Source of the DNA: an uncultured Aquimarina sp.
Lineage (GTDB): Bacteria > Bacteroidota > Bacteroidia > Flavobacteriales > Flavobacteriaceae
DNA length: 64,000 bases
Assembly: GCA_947498775.1 (NCBI GenBank)
Contig: CANMLL010000003.1
Location: 248,001 to 312,000 of the forward strand
Direction: 5' to 3'
Shown here: one piece after another, positions 17,623-26,729 of the stretch
How positions within the stretch are numbered: position 1 is the first letter of the stretch
Layout: every line of letters starts with the position of its first letter
The notes under the pieces: model-generated
The model's database searches: none
Seen by the model: only the letters and a program-made list of their open reading frames with translations
What the model was told of the DNA's origin: nothing
Translations under genes and position numbers: made by a program

Positions 17623-18627
17623 TTACTTTGAGAAAAACAATGTCTTAAATTGTTTTTCGGGAGCTCTTTTAAGTAGATGAATATAATAATAAGATTTCAG
17701 GAATCCTTTTCCGTATCCATAAAATTGTATCAAAACGGCCAGAATAGATTGTATCCCAATAGAAATATTTTTATATACCAAAGTTGCTCCCAAAAAGATT
17801 AGCATCAAATATAGTCCCAAAATTACTATAAAATACCAGAGTCCAAAAAATACTGTCATAACGGCAAAAACTAGATACAGTAGAAACAAGGTTGGGAACC
17901 AATACGTAATTTTGGCTGTCTCAGGATGCCATCGATTTAGAATTGGCCTTACCAGTCCAAATTTATTAACCTGTATATAGAATTTTTTCCATGAGATCCT
18001 TCTTTTATGAAATACTTTGGCATCAGGAATAAGAGCTGTGTCATATCCCAGTTTCCATAATCTAATCGTGAGATCAGGATCCTCTCCCGGATGAATATCA
18101 CCAAATCCACCAGAGGCTTCAAAAGCTTCTTTAGACAACCCCATGTTAAAGCTACGGGGCTGGAACTTACCCAGAGTATTTTTACGTCCTCGTATGCCTC
18201 CTGTAGTAAGATACGCTGTCATACTATAACTTATTGCTTTTTGCAGGTTAGAAAAACTCTCGTGAGCATCATCTGGTCCGCCAACACAATGCACATAGTT
18301 TTTACTTAAAAATTCATCAATCTTTGATAAATAGTTTGCAGGCAAAATCACATCACTATCTAAAATAATAAAGTAATCTCCCTTTGCCTTGCGCATTCCA
18401 TAATTACGAGAATCTCCCGGACCTGTATTCGGTTTTTGATAATAGCTTATCGATAATTTATCCTTAAAAGCTTCTACAATATGTTTTGAAGTATCAGATG
18501 ACCCGTCTTCGACAATTACAATCTCATAATCATTTGCATAGTGCATAGCAGACATGCTGTGAAGCAGCTCATCAATTTCATTAGGCCTGTTATATACGGG
18601 TACTATAAAAGAAAAGTATAATCTCAT
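17623..18627 (-). CDS. Family 2 glycosyltransferase with C-terminal membrane segments
   Basis: The 334-residue protein starts with the GT-A core: FIVPVYNRPNEIDELL at about 6-21, VEDGSSD at about 39-45, the nucleotide-binding/metal DSD in FIILDSDVILP at about 91-101, and GEDPDLTIRLWKLGYD (ED motif) at about 181-196. Two or three hydrophobic helices follow at about 240-310. It probably adds sugar to a lipid-linked glycan at the inner membrane. Acceptor and donor are unknown. It starts 27 bp from a MITE-like element and leads the YbbR-coaE operon. Confidence 0.88.
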   Translation of the reverse strand: MRLYFSFIVPVYNRPNEIDELLHSMSAMHYANDYEIVIVEDGSSDTSKHIVEAFKDKLSISYYQKPNTGPGDSRNYGMRKAKGDYFIILDSDVILPANYLSKIDEFLSKNYVHCVGGPDDAHESFSNLQKAISYSMTAYLTTGGIRGRKNTLGKFQPRSFNMGLSKEAFEASGGFGDIHPGEDPDLTIRLWKLGYDTALIPDAKVFHKRRISWKKFYIQVNKFGLVRPILNRWHPETAKITYWFPTLFLLYLVFAVMTVFFGLWYFIVILGLYLMLIFLGATLVYKNISIGIQSILAVLIQFYGYGKGFLKSYYYIHLLKRAPEKQFKTLFFSK

Positions 18628-18654
18628 CTTTTTGTTTTTATTCTTTTTTTAATT

Positions 18655-18729
18655 GAAGTGGTTCAAAACTTTTTGGTTCTAGTGAAAAAGGACATTTTTA
18701 TAGCGAATTGAAAAAGTTTAAACATCTTC
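18655..18729. mobile_element. MITE-like non-coding element, copy 2 (75 bp, internally deleted)
   Basis: This short copy starts GAAGTGGTTCAAAACTTTTT and ends AAGTTTAAACATCTTC. Read on the minus strand, its first 50 bases match the left end of the copy at 7730 with only a few differences (TTTAAACTTTTTCAATTCGC, then TATAAAAATG). The central 110 bp of the longer copy is missing. It sits 27 bp upstream of the glycosyltransferase start. Confidence 0.65.
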
Positions 18730-18820
18730 ATTATCAGATAGATGTAATTGTCAATACTTGTTTAAGCTAATAGTAACCTAAATAAAATGGCTTATTTCAT
18801 TCTACAAAGATAACCAAAGA

Positions 18821-18849
18821 AAAATCCCATTGGATAAGAATGGGATTTT
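18821..18849 (-). terminator. Rho-independent terminator of fabI
   Basis: AAAATCCCATT (18821-18831) and AATGGGATTTT (18839-18849) form a perfect 11-bp stem with a 7-nt loop, 28 bp past the fabI stop on the minus strand, followed there by a short T-run (TTTTTC). Confidence 0.8.
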
Positions 18850-18877
18850 CTAAGATATTATCGTAGTAAGGATTTAC

Positions 18878-19696
18878 TTATTCTTCATCCATAAACTTAT
18901 CCATCACCAATTGGCTTACTCCCATATTAGAGAAACCACCGTCATGATATAAATTTTGCAACGTTACTTTTTTGGTAAGATCAGAGAATAGCGTTACCGT
19001 ATAATCTGCACACTCGGCTGCTGTTGCATTACCCAAAGGAGACATCTTATCTGCATATTCTATAAACCCATCAAAACCTTTTACTCCTTTTCCTGCTGTG
19101 GTCGGAGTAGGAGATTGCGAAATAGTATTCACTCGTACTTTTTTATCTCTACCAAAGAAATACCCAAAACTACGTCCTATAGACTCTAAATACGCTTTGT
19201 TATCTGCCATGTCATTATAATCAGGGAATACTCGTTGTGCTGCCATATAGGTTAGTGCAACAATACTTCCCCATTCATTCATTGCATCTTTCTTATATAA
19301 GGTTTGCATGGTTTTATGAAAAGAAAGTGCAGATACATCCCAGCCTTTTTCACTAAAACTGTAATTAAGATCCGTATAATGACGACCTTTTCTAACATTA
19401 ACCGACATTCCTATCGAGTGTAAAACAAAATCGATTTTACCTCCTAAAATCTCCATTGATTTTTCAACAAGGTTTTCCAGATCTTCTACCGAAGTAGCAT
19501 CTGCAGGTATAACCTGGGAATTTGTTTTTTCTGCCAGGGTATTTATAGCACCCATTCTCATTGCAACGGGGGCATTGGTAAGCACAAAACTTCCTCCTTC
19601 TTCAAATACACGCTCGGCAGTTTTCCAAGCGATAGAACTTTCATCAAGCGCTCCAAAAATAATTCCTCTTTTACCTTTTAATAAATTGTGTGACAT
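18878..19696 (-). CDS. fabI: Enoyl-[acyl-carrier-protein] reductase FabI
   Basis: FabI reduces the trans-2 double bond of enoyl-ACP with NADH in the last step of each type II fatty-acid elongation cycle. At 272 residues it fits the family. The cofactor region KGKRGIIFGALDESSIAWKT at about 7-26 is typical of FabI rather than ordinary short-chain dehydrogenases. The active-site tyrosine and lysine appear as DYNDMADNKAYLES, with the Tyr-x6-Lys spacing of FabI. SQSPTPTTAGKGVKGF carries the substrate-loop region. It is a single gene closed by a strong terminator. Confidence 0.96.
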   Translation of the reverse strand: MSHNLLKGKRGIIFGALDESSIAWKTAERVFEEGGSFVLTNAPVAMRMGAINTLAEKTNSQVIPADATSVEDLENLVEKSMEILGGKIDFVLHSIGMSVNVRKGRHYTDLNYSFSEKGWDVSALSFHKTMQTLYKKDAMNEWGSIVALTYMAAQRVFPDYNDMADNKAYLESIGRSFGYFFGRDKKVRVNTISQSPTPTTAGKGVKGFDGFIEYADKMSPLGNATAAECADYTVTLFSDLTKKVTLQNLYHDGGFSNMGVSQLVMDKFMDEE

Positions 19697-19797
19697 TTAG
19701 TTGTAAATTAAAGTATAGTTATACAAGCGGTAAAGATAACAAAACGCCTCAAACCAGAGTTAAACAAAATGAATTTTAGTTTAAACACCTCAAAGGA

Positions 19798-21456
19798 TCA
19801 AGACTGTTTTAACAGCGCCATTGCATGGGTTAACGCAGAATCTGAAATATCTTTTCCGCCTATCATTTCGGCAATTTCTCTAACTCGTTCTTCTTTACTT
19901 AATAATTTGAGTTGCGTTATTGTTGTATTATTGATGTCTTCTTTATAAACTTTATATTGACTGTGTCCGTTGGCAGCTATCTGCGGAAGGTGAGTAATAC
20001 TAAAAACCTGTAGATTTTTACTCATACCCATCATTAAATCTGCCATTTTATGTGCTATTTCGCCAGAAACCCCGGTATCTATCTCATCAAAAATGATTGT
20101 TGGCAACTGCGTATATCTTGATAGAATTGCTTTAATGGCAATCATAATTCTTGACAACTCTCCTCCTGATGCTACTTTTTTAAGTTCTCCATATGCTCCT
20201 CCTTTGTTGGCAGAGAATAAAAATTCTAGCGATTCTTTTCCATTCTTCAAGTATTTTTCTTCTAAAGACAGGGAAGCTTTAAAACTAGCATTGGTCATCC
20301 CCAAAGCCTTAAGAATATCTTCTAATTCCTGCACTAACTGAGGTAAAGCCTTATTTCTTTTCTTATGAATTCTTATAGCCACCTCATCCAATTGCGTTTG
20401 AATAGTCGAAATCTCTTGTTTGAGTTTTTCTATATCCTGAGAAAGGGATTCTGTTTTATCAACTTTCTCCTGAAGTTCTTCTTTTAAAGTAATAAGTTCT
20501 TCGATTGAAGTTGTATTATGTTTAACCTGAAGATTATGCAACAGTTGTAAACGCTGACTTGCTTCTTCTAATTGCCTAGGGTCTGCTTCTAGCCTATCTA
20601 ATTGGTCTGCCAAAGATGCTTGTATGTCATCCAACTCTATATAGATACTTTGAATTCTTTCTGAAAGTTCTTTTAAAGCACCCGAGTATGATGCTATTTT
20701 TGAAAGATTTGTCTTAATCGTATTCAACTGATCAGATACTCCAATTTCCTCGGAAGAAGTTATAGCAATAGACCCCGACAAACGTTCTTGGATTTCTTCT
20801 ATGTTATTAAGTCGCTCATACCGTTCTTCTAATTCGCTTAATTCATTAGGTTTGAGTTTAGCTTCTTCTAATTCTTTTAAGAGGAATGAGTTATAATCGT
20901 ATTCTTTTGTAAAGTTTTCCTGATTCGCAATAAGAATAGTTACTTCTTTTTCTTTCTCTTTTAAGAACTTGAGACCTCTTTTATAGGAGTCAATTTCACG
21001 ATCTGCATCAGAAAGAGCATCAAGTACCTTAAACTGAAAATCATTTGTAGCAACCTCTAATGTTTGATGTTGGCTATGAATATCGATTAGTTTTACTCCC
21101 AAACTTACCAGGGATTGTAAGGTAACCGGAGTATCATTAATAAAAGCCCTGGATTTACCCGAGGGTAAGATTTCTCTTCTAATGATTGTTTCATCTTCAT
21201 AATCCAATTCTTCTTCTTCAAAAAAAGAAGCAAGATCATATTTTTTAATACTGAAAATTCCTTCTATTACGCATTTTTGAGAGTTATCTTTTACACTGCT
21301 TAGATCTGCTCTTTTACCAAGCAAAAGCCCCAAAGCACCAAGTAGCAGAGATTTCCCTGCTCCGGTTTCTCCTGTAATAGTAATTAAACCAGAATCAAAA
21401 GACACCTGCAATTGTTCTATTAATGCAAAGTTTTTTATAGAAAGACCTCTTAGCAA
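19798..21456 (-). CDS. recN: DNA repair protein RecN
   Basis: RecN is an SMC-like ATPase that gathers double-strand breaks for recombination repair. The 552-residue protein has Walker A GETGAGKSLLLGAL near residue 30, a long coiled-coil middle (about 150-360), the ABC signature ASGGELSRIMIAIKAIL and Walker B TIIFDEIDTGVSGEIAH near the C-terminus, with the H-loop SITHLPQIAA. Length and order are normal. It is downstream of DUF4835 with an 81-bp gap that may contain a promoter. Confidence 0.97.
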   Translation of the reverse strand: MLRGLSIKNFALIEQLQVSFDSGLITITGETGAGKSLLLGALGLLLGKRADLSSVKDNSQKCVIEGIFSIKKYDLASFFEEEELDYEDETIIRREILPSGKSRAFINDTPVTLQSLVSLGVKLIDIHSQHQTLEVATNDFQFKVLDALSDADREIDSYKRGLKFLKEKEKEVTILIANQENFTKEYDYNSFLLKELEEAKLKPNELSELEERYERLNNIEEIQERLSGSIAITSSEEIGVSDQLNTIKTNLSKIASYSGALKELSERIQSIYIELDDIQASLADQLDRLEADPRQLEEASQRLQLLHNLQVKHNTTSIEELITLKEELQEKVDKTESLSQDIEKLKQEISTIQTQLDEVAIRIHKKRNKALPQLVQELEDILKALGMTNASFKASLSLEEKYLKNGKESLEFLFSANKGGAYGELKKVASGGELSRIMIAIKAILSRYTQLPTIIFDEIDTGVSGEIAHKMADLMMGMSKNLQVFSITHLPQIAANGHSQYKVYKEDINNTTITQLKLLSKEERVREIAEMIGGKDISDSALTHAMALLKQS

Positions 21457-21537
21457 AGGATAGAAAAATTTTAAAGTTTATGAAGACGTAAATATACTAT
21501 ATAGTTTTAAAAAGATTTTGTTTGTATACATCATTTT

Positions 21538-22428
21538 TTAAAACTTAATATCTTTCCAATTATCGGTATATGTAGGGGCAATTCTATTTAGTATCTGTAC
21601 GGTTTCTGAAATATTAATAGAAGGACCTCCTGAAAGAATATTAGAGATCTCTTCTGCTTTGGCATCAAAAAACACTCTCATTATATAAGAATTGGGTCTT
21701 ACATTATGCATCTTTTCAAGAGACTCCATTGCTTCAGTAATGGTTTGCTTTCCTTTTTTTACATTGTTATACATGACATCCAATCCCTCTCTATGATAGG
21801 TATACATTGCAGACCTGTATCCATCAAATGTACCTGATAATAAATCATCATTTAATCTAAATCTTGATTGGTTTCCATCTTGAGCATTCCAACCTAGCGC
21901 ACCACTGCTTTGCGCATTACCAACAATATTTTTGGCTTCCTGATAGTAATTTGTTCCTCGATTTAATTCAAAAGTATCGGCATCTACACCAAGAATCATA
22001 TATAAATAAAATGATACTACAGAGATCAAATTTGATTCAAAATTATTAGGGTTATAGTTTAAAGGTTGAAACTCCAAGTAGTTAAAATTAAACTGCCTAT
22101 CGTTTACATTAAAAATGGTGGTTGCATAATTAGACCCATATACAGGGCGCGATGCCTGAACTTGAATCGTAGCATTAAACGCATCATTATCATAATTGAT
22201 TATAGTGATAAAAAAACTACAATTAATTCGTTCTTCGGTACGATAATCGGTGGTTGTCCATTTGCTGTTATTTACAAACTCGGTAAGCGAACGTTCTAAT
22301 GTTTTAAAAACCTGTAAGTTGGGATTTCCTGTTTGTTCTGCATTAACTACTACTTTAGCATCGAATTCTTGCGTGTACACATTGCAGTTGAACGCTAATA
22401 TTATAAATAATAACAGTAGTTTATTCAT
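21538..22428 (-). CDS. DUF4835 family secreted protein
   Basis: The start is taken as the ATG at 22428, because it gives a clean signal peptide (MNKLLLLFIILAFNCNVYTQ) and overlaps the coaBC stop by 8 bp (ATGAATAA); an upstream in-frame start lies inside coaBC. The mature protein begins EFDAKVVVNAEQTGNPNLQVF and contains LEFQPLNYNPNNFESNLISVV. This is a Bacteroidota family (DUF4835) of unknown function conserved between coaBC and recN. It is probably periplasmic or outer-membrane associated. Confidence 0.87.
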   Translation of the reverse strand: MNKLLLLFIILAFNCNVYTQEFDAKVVVNAEQTGNPNLQVFKTLERSLTEFVNNSKWTTTDYRTEERINCSFFITIINYDNDAFNATIQVQASRPVYGSNYATTIFNVNDRQFNFNYLEFQPLNYNPNNFESNLISVVSFYLYMILGVDADTFELNRGTNYYQEAKNIVGNAQSSGALGWNAQDGNQSRFRLNDDLLSGTFDGYRSAMYTYHREGLDVMYNNVKKGKQTITEAMESLEKMHNVRPNSYIMRVFFDAKAEEISNILSGGPSINISETVQILNRIAPTYTDNWKDIKF

Positions 22429-23632
22429 TTTTAAGCACATTAATTTCGTTGAATATATCCTTGGCAACTTCTGACTTTGTTTTTAAATCAAACGCTTTAG
22501 TTTCTAGTTTATGATTAATTAAGGTTATTTTATTAGTATCTCCCTTAAAACCAGCCCCTTTATCATTAAGCGAATTAAGAACAATCAAATTCAGATTTTT
22601 GTCTTTCAACTTTTTCCTGGCATTTTCTTCTTCATTTTCTGTTTCGAGGGCAAAACCAACCAAAAACTGTTCTTTCTTTTCTGACCCCATCCATTTAAGG
22701 ATATCTTTTGTTCTTTCAAGTTCAATAGAAAAATTAGAGTCTGCCTTCTTAATCTTTTGGTTAGAAACATGTTTAGGTCTATAGTCGGCTACTGCCGCAG
22801 ATGCAATTGCTATATCGCAATCACTATATTCTGAAACAACTGCCTGGTACATTTCCTCTGCACTAACGACATTGATAATTTGTATCAGATTATGTTGTAT
22901 GGTTAACGCAGAAGGACCTAAAATCAAATTTACATTTGCTCCAAGGTTTGCGGCTGCTTTTGCAAGTTCGATTCCCATTCTACCACTAGAATGATTTCCA
23001 ATAAATCTTACCGGATCAATTGCCTCATAAGTTGGTCCTGCAGTAATTAGTACCTTTTGACCATTTAGAGGAAGTTTTCCTAAAATATCCTTTTCTACAA
23101 AATCAATAATAGTTGAAGGTTCTGCCATTCGCCCTTGTCCTACCAATCCACTAGCTAACTCTCCCGACTCTGCCGGAATCATTATGTTACCAAACTCTTG
23201 TAACTTTTTGAAGGTATTATTTGTAGAAGGATGATTGTACATATCCAGATCCATGGCAGGAGCAAAATACACAGGACACTTTGCAGATAAATAAGTGGCC
23301 AGTAATAAATTATTACTAGCACCCGCAGACATCTTGGACAACGTATTTGCTGTTGCAGGGGCAATAATCATTAGGTCTGCCCAGAGCCCCAAATCAACAT
23401 GATTGTTCCATATAGCATTTTCATCTTCATCATCATAAAAAGAAGAATGCACTGGATTTTTGGATAATGTAGATAATGTAAGCGGAGTAACAAAATCTTT
23501 TGCTGCAGGTGTCATTACAACTTTAACCTCTGCCCCAGTTTTAATAAATAGCCGTACCAGAGCAGCTGTTTTGTATGCGGCAATACCAGCGGTGACACCG
23601 ATTAAAACCTTTTTACCGCTTAAAATAGACAT
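22421..23632 (-). CDS. coaBC: Bifunctional CoaBC (phosphopantothenoylcysteine decarboxylase/synthase)
   Basis: This bifunctional enzyme joins cysteine to 4'-phosphopantothenate (CoaB, C-terminal) and decarboxylates the product (CoaC, N-terminal, FMN). The CoaC half starts KKVLIGVTAGIAAYKTAALV, with an active-site histidine in NHVDLG and PAMDLDMYNHP. The CoaB half starts around residue 190 with VLITAGPTYEAIDPVRFIGN and has AAVADYRP and the lysine of KIKK. At 403 residues it has normal length. It is flanked by rpoZ (4-bp gap) and DUF4835 (8-bp overlap), in one transcription unit. Confidence 0.96.
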   Translation of the reverse strand: MSILSGKKVLIGVTAGIAAYKTAALVRLFIKTGAEVKVVMTPAAKDFVTPLTLSTLSKNPVHSSFYDDEDENAIWNNHVDLGLWADLMIIAPATANTLSKMSAGASNNLLLATYLSAKCPVYFAPAMDLDMYNHPSTNNTFKKLQEFGNIMIPAESGELASGLVGQGRMAEPSTIIDFVEKDILGKLPLNGQKVLITAGPTYEAIDPVRFIGNHSSGRMGIELAKAAANLGANVNLILGPSALTIQHNLIQIINVVSAEEMYQAVVSEYSDCDIAIASAAVADYRPKHVSNQKIKKADSNFSIELERTKDILKWMGSEKKEQFLVGFALETENEEENARKKLKDKNLNLIVLNSLNDKGAGFKGDTNKITLINHKLETKAFDLKTKSEVAKDIFNEINVLKNE

Positions 23633-23636
23633 AGGG

Positions 23637-23969
23637 TTAAAGAGATTCTGTGTCTGTCTTTGTATTTCTATGATAGATCTTTTCTTCTAGCCATTCCTGA
23701 ACAGCCAAAGCATGTGGTTTTGGTAATCTTTCGTAAAACTTAGAAACTTCAATCTGCTCTTTATTTTCAAAAATCTCTTCTAGACTATCATTATAAGTAG
23801 CAAACTCATCTAGTTTCTCAAGAAGTTCTTTCTTGATATCGGTATTAATCTGAGTAGCTCTCTTTGATATAATTGAAATAGCCTCATAGATATTATCTGT
23901 GGGTTGATCAATAAGATTCTTATCAATAGTAGTTGTGTTTACCGGCGCATTGCTTTTTTTCAAATCCAT
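23637..23969 (-). CDS. rpoZ: RNA polymerase omega subunit, Bacteroidota type
   Basis: This 110-residue protein carries the omega-like helix pair: QPTDNIYEAISIISKRATQI, followed by acidic helices and a C-terminal HALAVQEWLEEKIYHR typical of the Bacteroidota version. Omega stabilises the beta-prime subunit during polymerase assembly. The position between bamD and coaBC supports the call, since rpoZ and coaBC are neighbours in many bacteria. The identity is clear by context, moderate by motif. Confidence 0.85.
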   Translation of the reverse strand: MDLKKSNAPVNTTTIDKNLIDQPTDNIYEAISIISKRATQINTDIKKELLEKLDEFATYNDSLEEIFENKEQIEVSKFYERLPKPHALAVQEWLEEKIYHRNTKTDTESL

Positions 23970-23984
23970 CTTCTACTTTATTTT

Positions 23985-24779
23985 CTAATTAAATTGTTCT
24001 AATCTAGCCTTTATATCGGCTCCTATTTCTTCTGCTTTCTGAATAAATTCTCCTTCAGTTTTATAATATTTCTTATAATTATTATAGTATCCTTGTGCTA
24101 TCTCTAGACGCCCTTTTATCAGGCCTTCATAACTACCTACTGCCAAAAGATATTCAGATTCTAGTTTGTAATATAATACGTTTTCTCTAAAAACCGATCC
24201 CGGATAATCTACAAGATAATTATCAAAGGCTGCAATAGCTACTTTATAATCTTCTCTATGGTGATATTGTTTAGCAATTCTATAGGCTTTTTTCTCTTTC
24301 TTTTCTCTAAGTTCAGCAACCAGCGTATTAGCTTCCTTTAGGCTTTCGCTATCGGGATATGTATTTATATATTCCTGAAGTTTTTCTATAGCCTTTGTTG
24401 TTTCTTCCTGGTCAAGGCTGTATCTTGGAGATAGAAAATAATAACTTTTTGCCCCTTTATATGCCGCATCTTCTCTTTTATCACTTTTAGGATATGATTT
24501 CACAAATCTTTCAAATTGATATCCTGCCAAATAATAATCTTCTAGTTGATAATAGGTATCAGCATAATAATACATAACTCTTTCTGCCTGGGGTTTACCT
24601 CTATATTGTGGCACAATTTGTTCAAAAAGAGTTAGCGCTTTCTTATACTTCCCTTCTTTATACAACTTCTCTGCAGCTTTATACTTAGCCGCTACATCTT
24701 CACCCTTCAATACTTTTTGGTACTCATTACAAGACCCTAAGAGCAACACAAAAATAAGTAAATACAATAATCTCTTCAT
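23985..24779 (-). CDS. bamD: Outer-membrane assembly lipoprotein BamD
   Basis: BamD is the essential lipoprotein of the BAM complex that folds beta-barrels into the outer membrane. The ATG at 24779 is chosen because it places the lipobox LLGSC at about 13-17 after a short hydrophobic stretch; an earlier start at 24800 would add seven residues. Helical TPR-like repeats follow, including YKAAEKLYKEGKYKKALTLF and the family motif YYLAGYQFERFVKSYPKS. From this start the protein is 264 residues. A promoter with both elements lies just upstream. Confidence 0.93.
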   Translation of the reverse strand: MKRLLYLLIFVLLLGSCNEYQKVLKGEDVAAKYKAAEKLYKEGKYKKALTLFEQIVPQYRGKPQAERVMYYYADTYYQLEDYYLAGYQFERFVKSYPKSDKREDAAYKGAKSYYFLSPRYSLDQEETTKAIEKLQEYINTYPDSESLKEANTLVAELREKKEKKAYRIAKQYHHREDYKVAIAAFDNYLVDYPGSVFRENVLYYKLESEYLLAVGSYEGLIKGRLEIAQGYYNNYKKYYKTEGEFIQKAEEIGADIKARLEQFN

Positions 24780-24797
24780 AGATAAAAAAACATCTGG

Positions 24798-24826
24798 CAA
24801 AAATATATATTTCTGCTGTATTACAA
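24798..24826 (-). promoter_or_regulatory. Promoter for bamD-rpoZ-coaBC (TTG-N18-TATTTTTG)
   Basis: On the minus strand TTG (24826-24824) and TATTTTTG (24805-24798) are separated by 18 bp, a good match to the Bacteroidota -33/-7 consensus. Predicted transcription starts near 24791, about 12 bp before the bamD ATG. Confidence 0.6.
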
Positions 24827-24898
24827 AAACTTTAGTTCATCAATTAATAACTACATATTTTGACCTTTGTTGCAGAATGGACACGATACAACTTCAAT

Positions 24899-25840
24899 TC
24901 AAAGATCTGAGGTCTTATCACTAGTATTAACAAAGGTTTTATCTAGTTTGTTATGATCAAGGATCGTAAATCCATCCTCGTCATAATAAAAAGCCGGAAT
25001 AAACTTCTGATCTTGCTTAACATTTTTTAAAACATAGGAGTGTACTTGGTGCACCTCTTGAGCAAAAGACTCATCGTAATAGCTTATCAACAACAACACT
25101 TCTCCATGAAGCTGAGATAATTCTTTTCTATCAAAATCTTTTAATGGACTTGTATCATCTATAGCATGAACAATAGTCCAAGTAGTTGGAAGATAAGTTA
25201 TTGAGCTCCTCTCGAGTTTTAGATTATAAAAATTATTTATATATTTCTTATCCTTTCCTTTTTGTGATAATGATAAAGTAGCCTCTATCCTGGGGCGAAT
25301 CATTATATTGGCACTTCTGCTCATCAATCTAAACATTATGCAGTCTACACTTTTATATTCTCTTAGAATTATACTTTTACTAAATTGAATATTGGCCTTT
25401 GGTTTAGAAAATCTTCCATACAACAATCCTGTAACAAATGAGAAGCTTAATAAACCTATCAAAGCTTCAAAAGAAGATATTACACCCAAAAGCATGCCTT
25501 TAGGCGCCATTTTTCCGTAACCTACAGTTGTTATTGTTTGCGCTGAGAAGAAAAATGCATTAAGGAAATCGCTAAAAATGCTTCCCGTTGGTTTGGTAAT
25601 ACCCGATATACCAAGAAACAGATAGACAAAGGCAAACAAGGTATTAATCAAGATGTATCCTAGTAATACCCATAAAAAAAACTTACTCCAGCTTATATTG
25701 ATCAAGTACTCATAGCTTTCAGACAATGAACTAGGTCTGTTGATATGCTTTATATTAAAAGATCCATCAGAATTAATAAAACGTTTGGCATGTTTATTTG
25801 AACTTCTTCCAACCCCTGGATCTTTTATTGTTTTGGCCAT
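24899..25840 (-). CDS. Inward-rectifier (KirBac-type) potassium channel
   Basis: The 313-residue protein has two transmembrane helices (about 53-78 and 114-142) around a pore with selectivity filter TITTVGYGK at about 102-110. A slide-helix region precedes the first helix (SWSKFFLWVLLGY at about 50-62), YGRFSKPKANIQFSK follows the second, and a beta-rich cytoplasmic domain completes the Kir fold. The residue after GYG is lysine rather than the usual aspartate or glutamate. The gene is 12 bp downstream of dapA and probably read in the same unit. Confidence 0.92.
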   Translation of the reverse strand: MAKTIKDPGVGRSSNKHAKRFINSDGSFNIKHINRPSSLSESYEYLINISWSKFFLWVLLGYILINTLFAFVYLFLGISGITKPTGSIFSDFLNAFFFSAQTITTVGYGKMAPKGMLLGVISSFEALIGLLSFSFVTGLLYGRFSKPKANIQFSKSIILREYKSVDCIMFRLMSRSANIMIRPRIEATLSLSQKGKDKKYINNFYNLKLERSSITYLPTTWTIVHAIDDTSPLKDFDRKELSQLHGEVLLLISYYDESFAQEVHQVHSYVLKNVKQDQKFIPAFYYDEDGFTILDHNKLDKTFVNTSDKTSDL

Positions 25841-25852
25841 TGCTATAAAAAA

Positions 25853-26728
25853 TTAGAATGCTTCAATAAAATCTTCTATTTTCTTTGCTAAGCTCTTTGA
25901 AACCGGAATTAGTGGCAAACGCAGATTATCCTCACAAACACCCTTTACTTTTAAAATATTCTTTATTCCTGCAGGATTCCCTTCTTCAAAAGCATAGTCT
26001 AATACGGGTAACAAGGTATACAATATTGCAAATGCTTTTCCGATCTCTCCTGTGAGACCAAATCTTATCATTTTCGAAAATTCTTGAGGAAATCCCTGAC
26101 CAACAACACTTATTACTCCATCTCCTCCTGCTGCTACAGCGGGTAATGCCAAGGTATCATCGCCAGAAATCACAAGAAAATCATTGGGTCTATCTTTAAT
26201 AATCCTTAATATTTGGGTAAAATCTCCGACTGCCTCTTTAACTCCAATGATATTGTTCAATTGAGCAAGACGCAAGGTGGTTTCTGCTGTCATATTTGTT
26301 CCTGTTCTTGAAGGAACATTATATAACAAAATAGGTATGGGAACAATACTATTTATCTTTTTATAATGCTGATAGATTCCTTCTTGACTTGGCTTGTTAT
26401 ACATTGGCACAACCGAAAGTATTGCTTCAAAATATGATAAATCGGTTTCTTTTATTTCTTCAACAATGGCCTCTGTATTGTTTCCCCCTATACCAATTAC
26501 CAAAGGGAGTTTATTATCATTTACCTTTACTATATGATTTACCAGAGTCTTTTTTTCTTCTTTTGATAGCGTAACCGATTCTGCGGTTGTTCCTAAAACA
26601 ACCAGATATTCTACACCTCCTTTGATACAAAAATTGACTAATGATGTAACCCCTGTATAATCTATTGAGCCATCTTTATTAAATGGAGTGGCCAATGCCA
26701 CACCAGTTCCTCTGAGAAAACTACTCAT
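25853..26728 (-). CDS. dapA: 4-hydroxy-tetrahydrodipicolinate synthase
   Basis: DapA condenses pyruvate with aspartate semialdehyde, the first committed step to lysine and meso-diaminopimelate. The 291 residues contain LGTTAESVTLS (threonine pair of the active site, about 42-52), LYNVPSRTGTNM (catalytic tyrosine, about 133) and the Schiff-base lysine in GVKEAVGDF at about 160. Length is normal. It starts 1 bp after the stop of the upstream DUF6913-like gene, so the two are tightly coupled. dapF is about 18 kb away. Confidence 0.97.
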   Translation of the reverse strand: MSSFLRGTGVALATPFNKDGSIDYTGVTSLVNFCIKGGVEYLVVLGTTAESVTLSKEEKKTLVNHIVKVNDNKLPLVIGIGGNNTEAIVEEIKETDLSYFEAILSVVPMYNKPSQEGIYQHYKKINSIVPIPILLYNVPSRTGTNMTAETTLRLAQLNNIIGVKEAVGDFTQILRIIKDRPNDFLVISGDDTLALPAVAAGGDGVISVVGQGFPQEFSKMIRFGLTGEIGKAFAILYTLLPVLDYAFEEGNPAGIKNILKVKGVCEDNLRLPLIPVSKSLAKKIEDFIEAF

Positions 26729-26729
26729 G

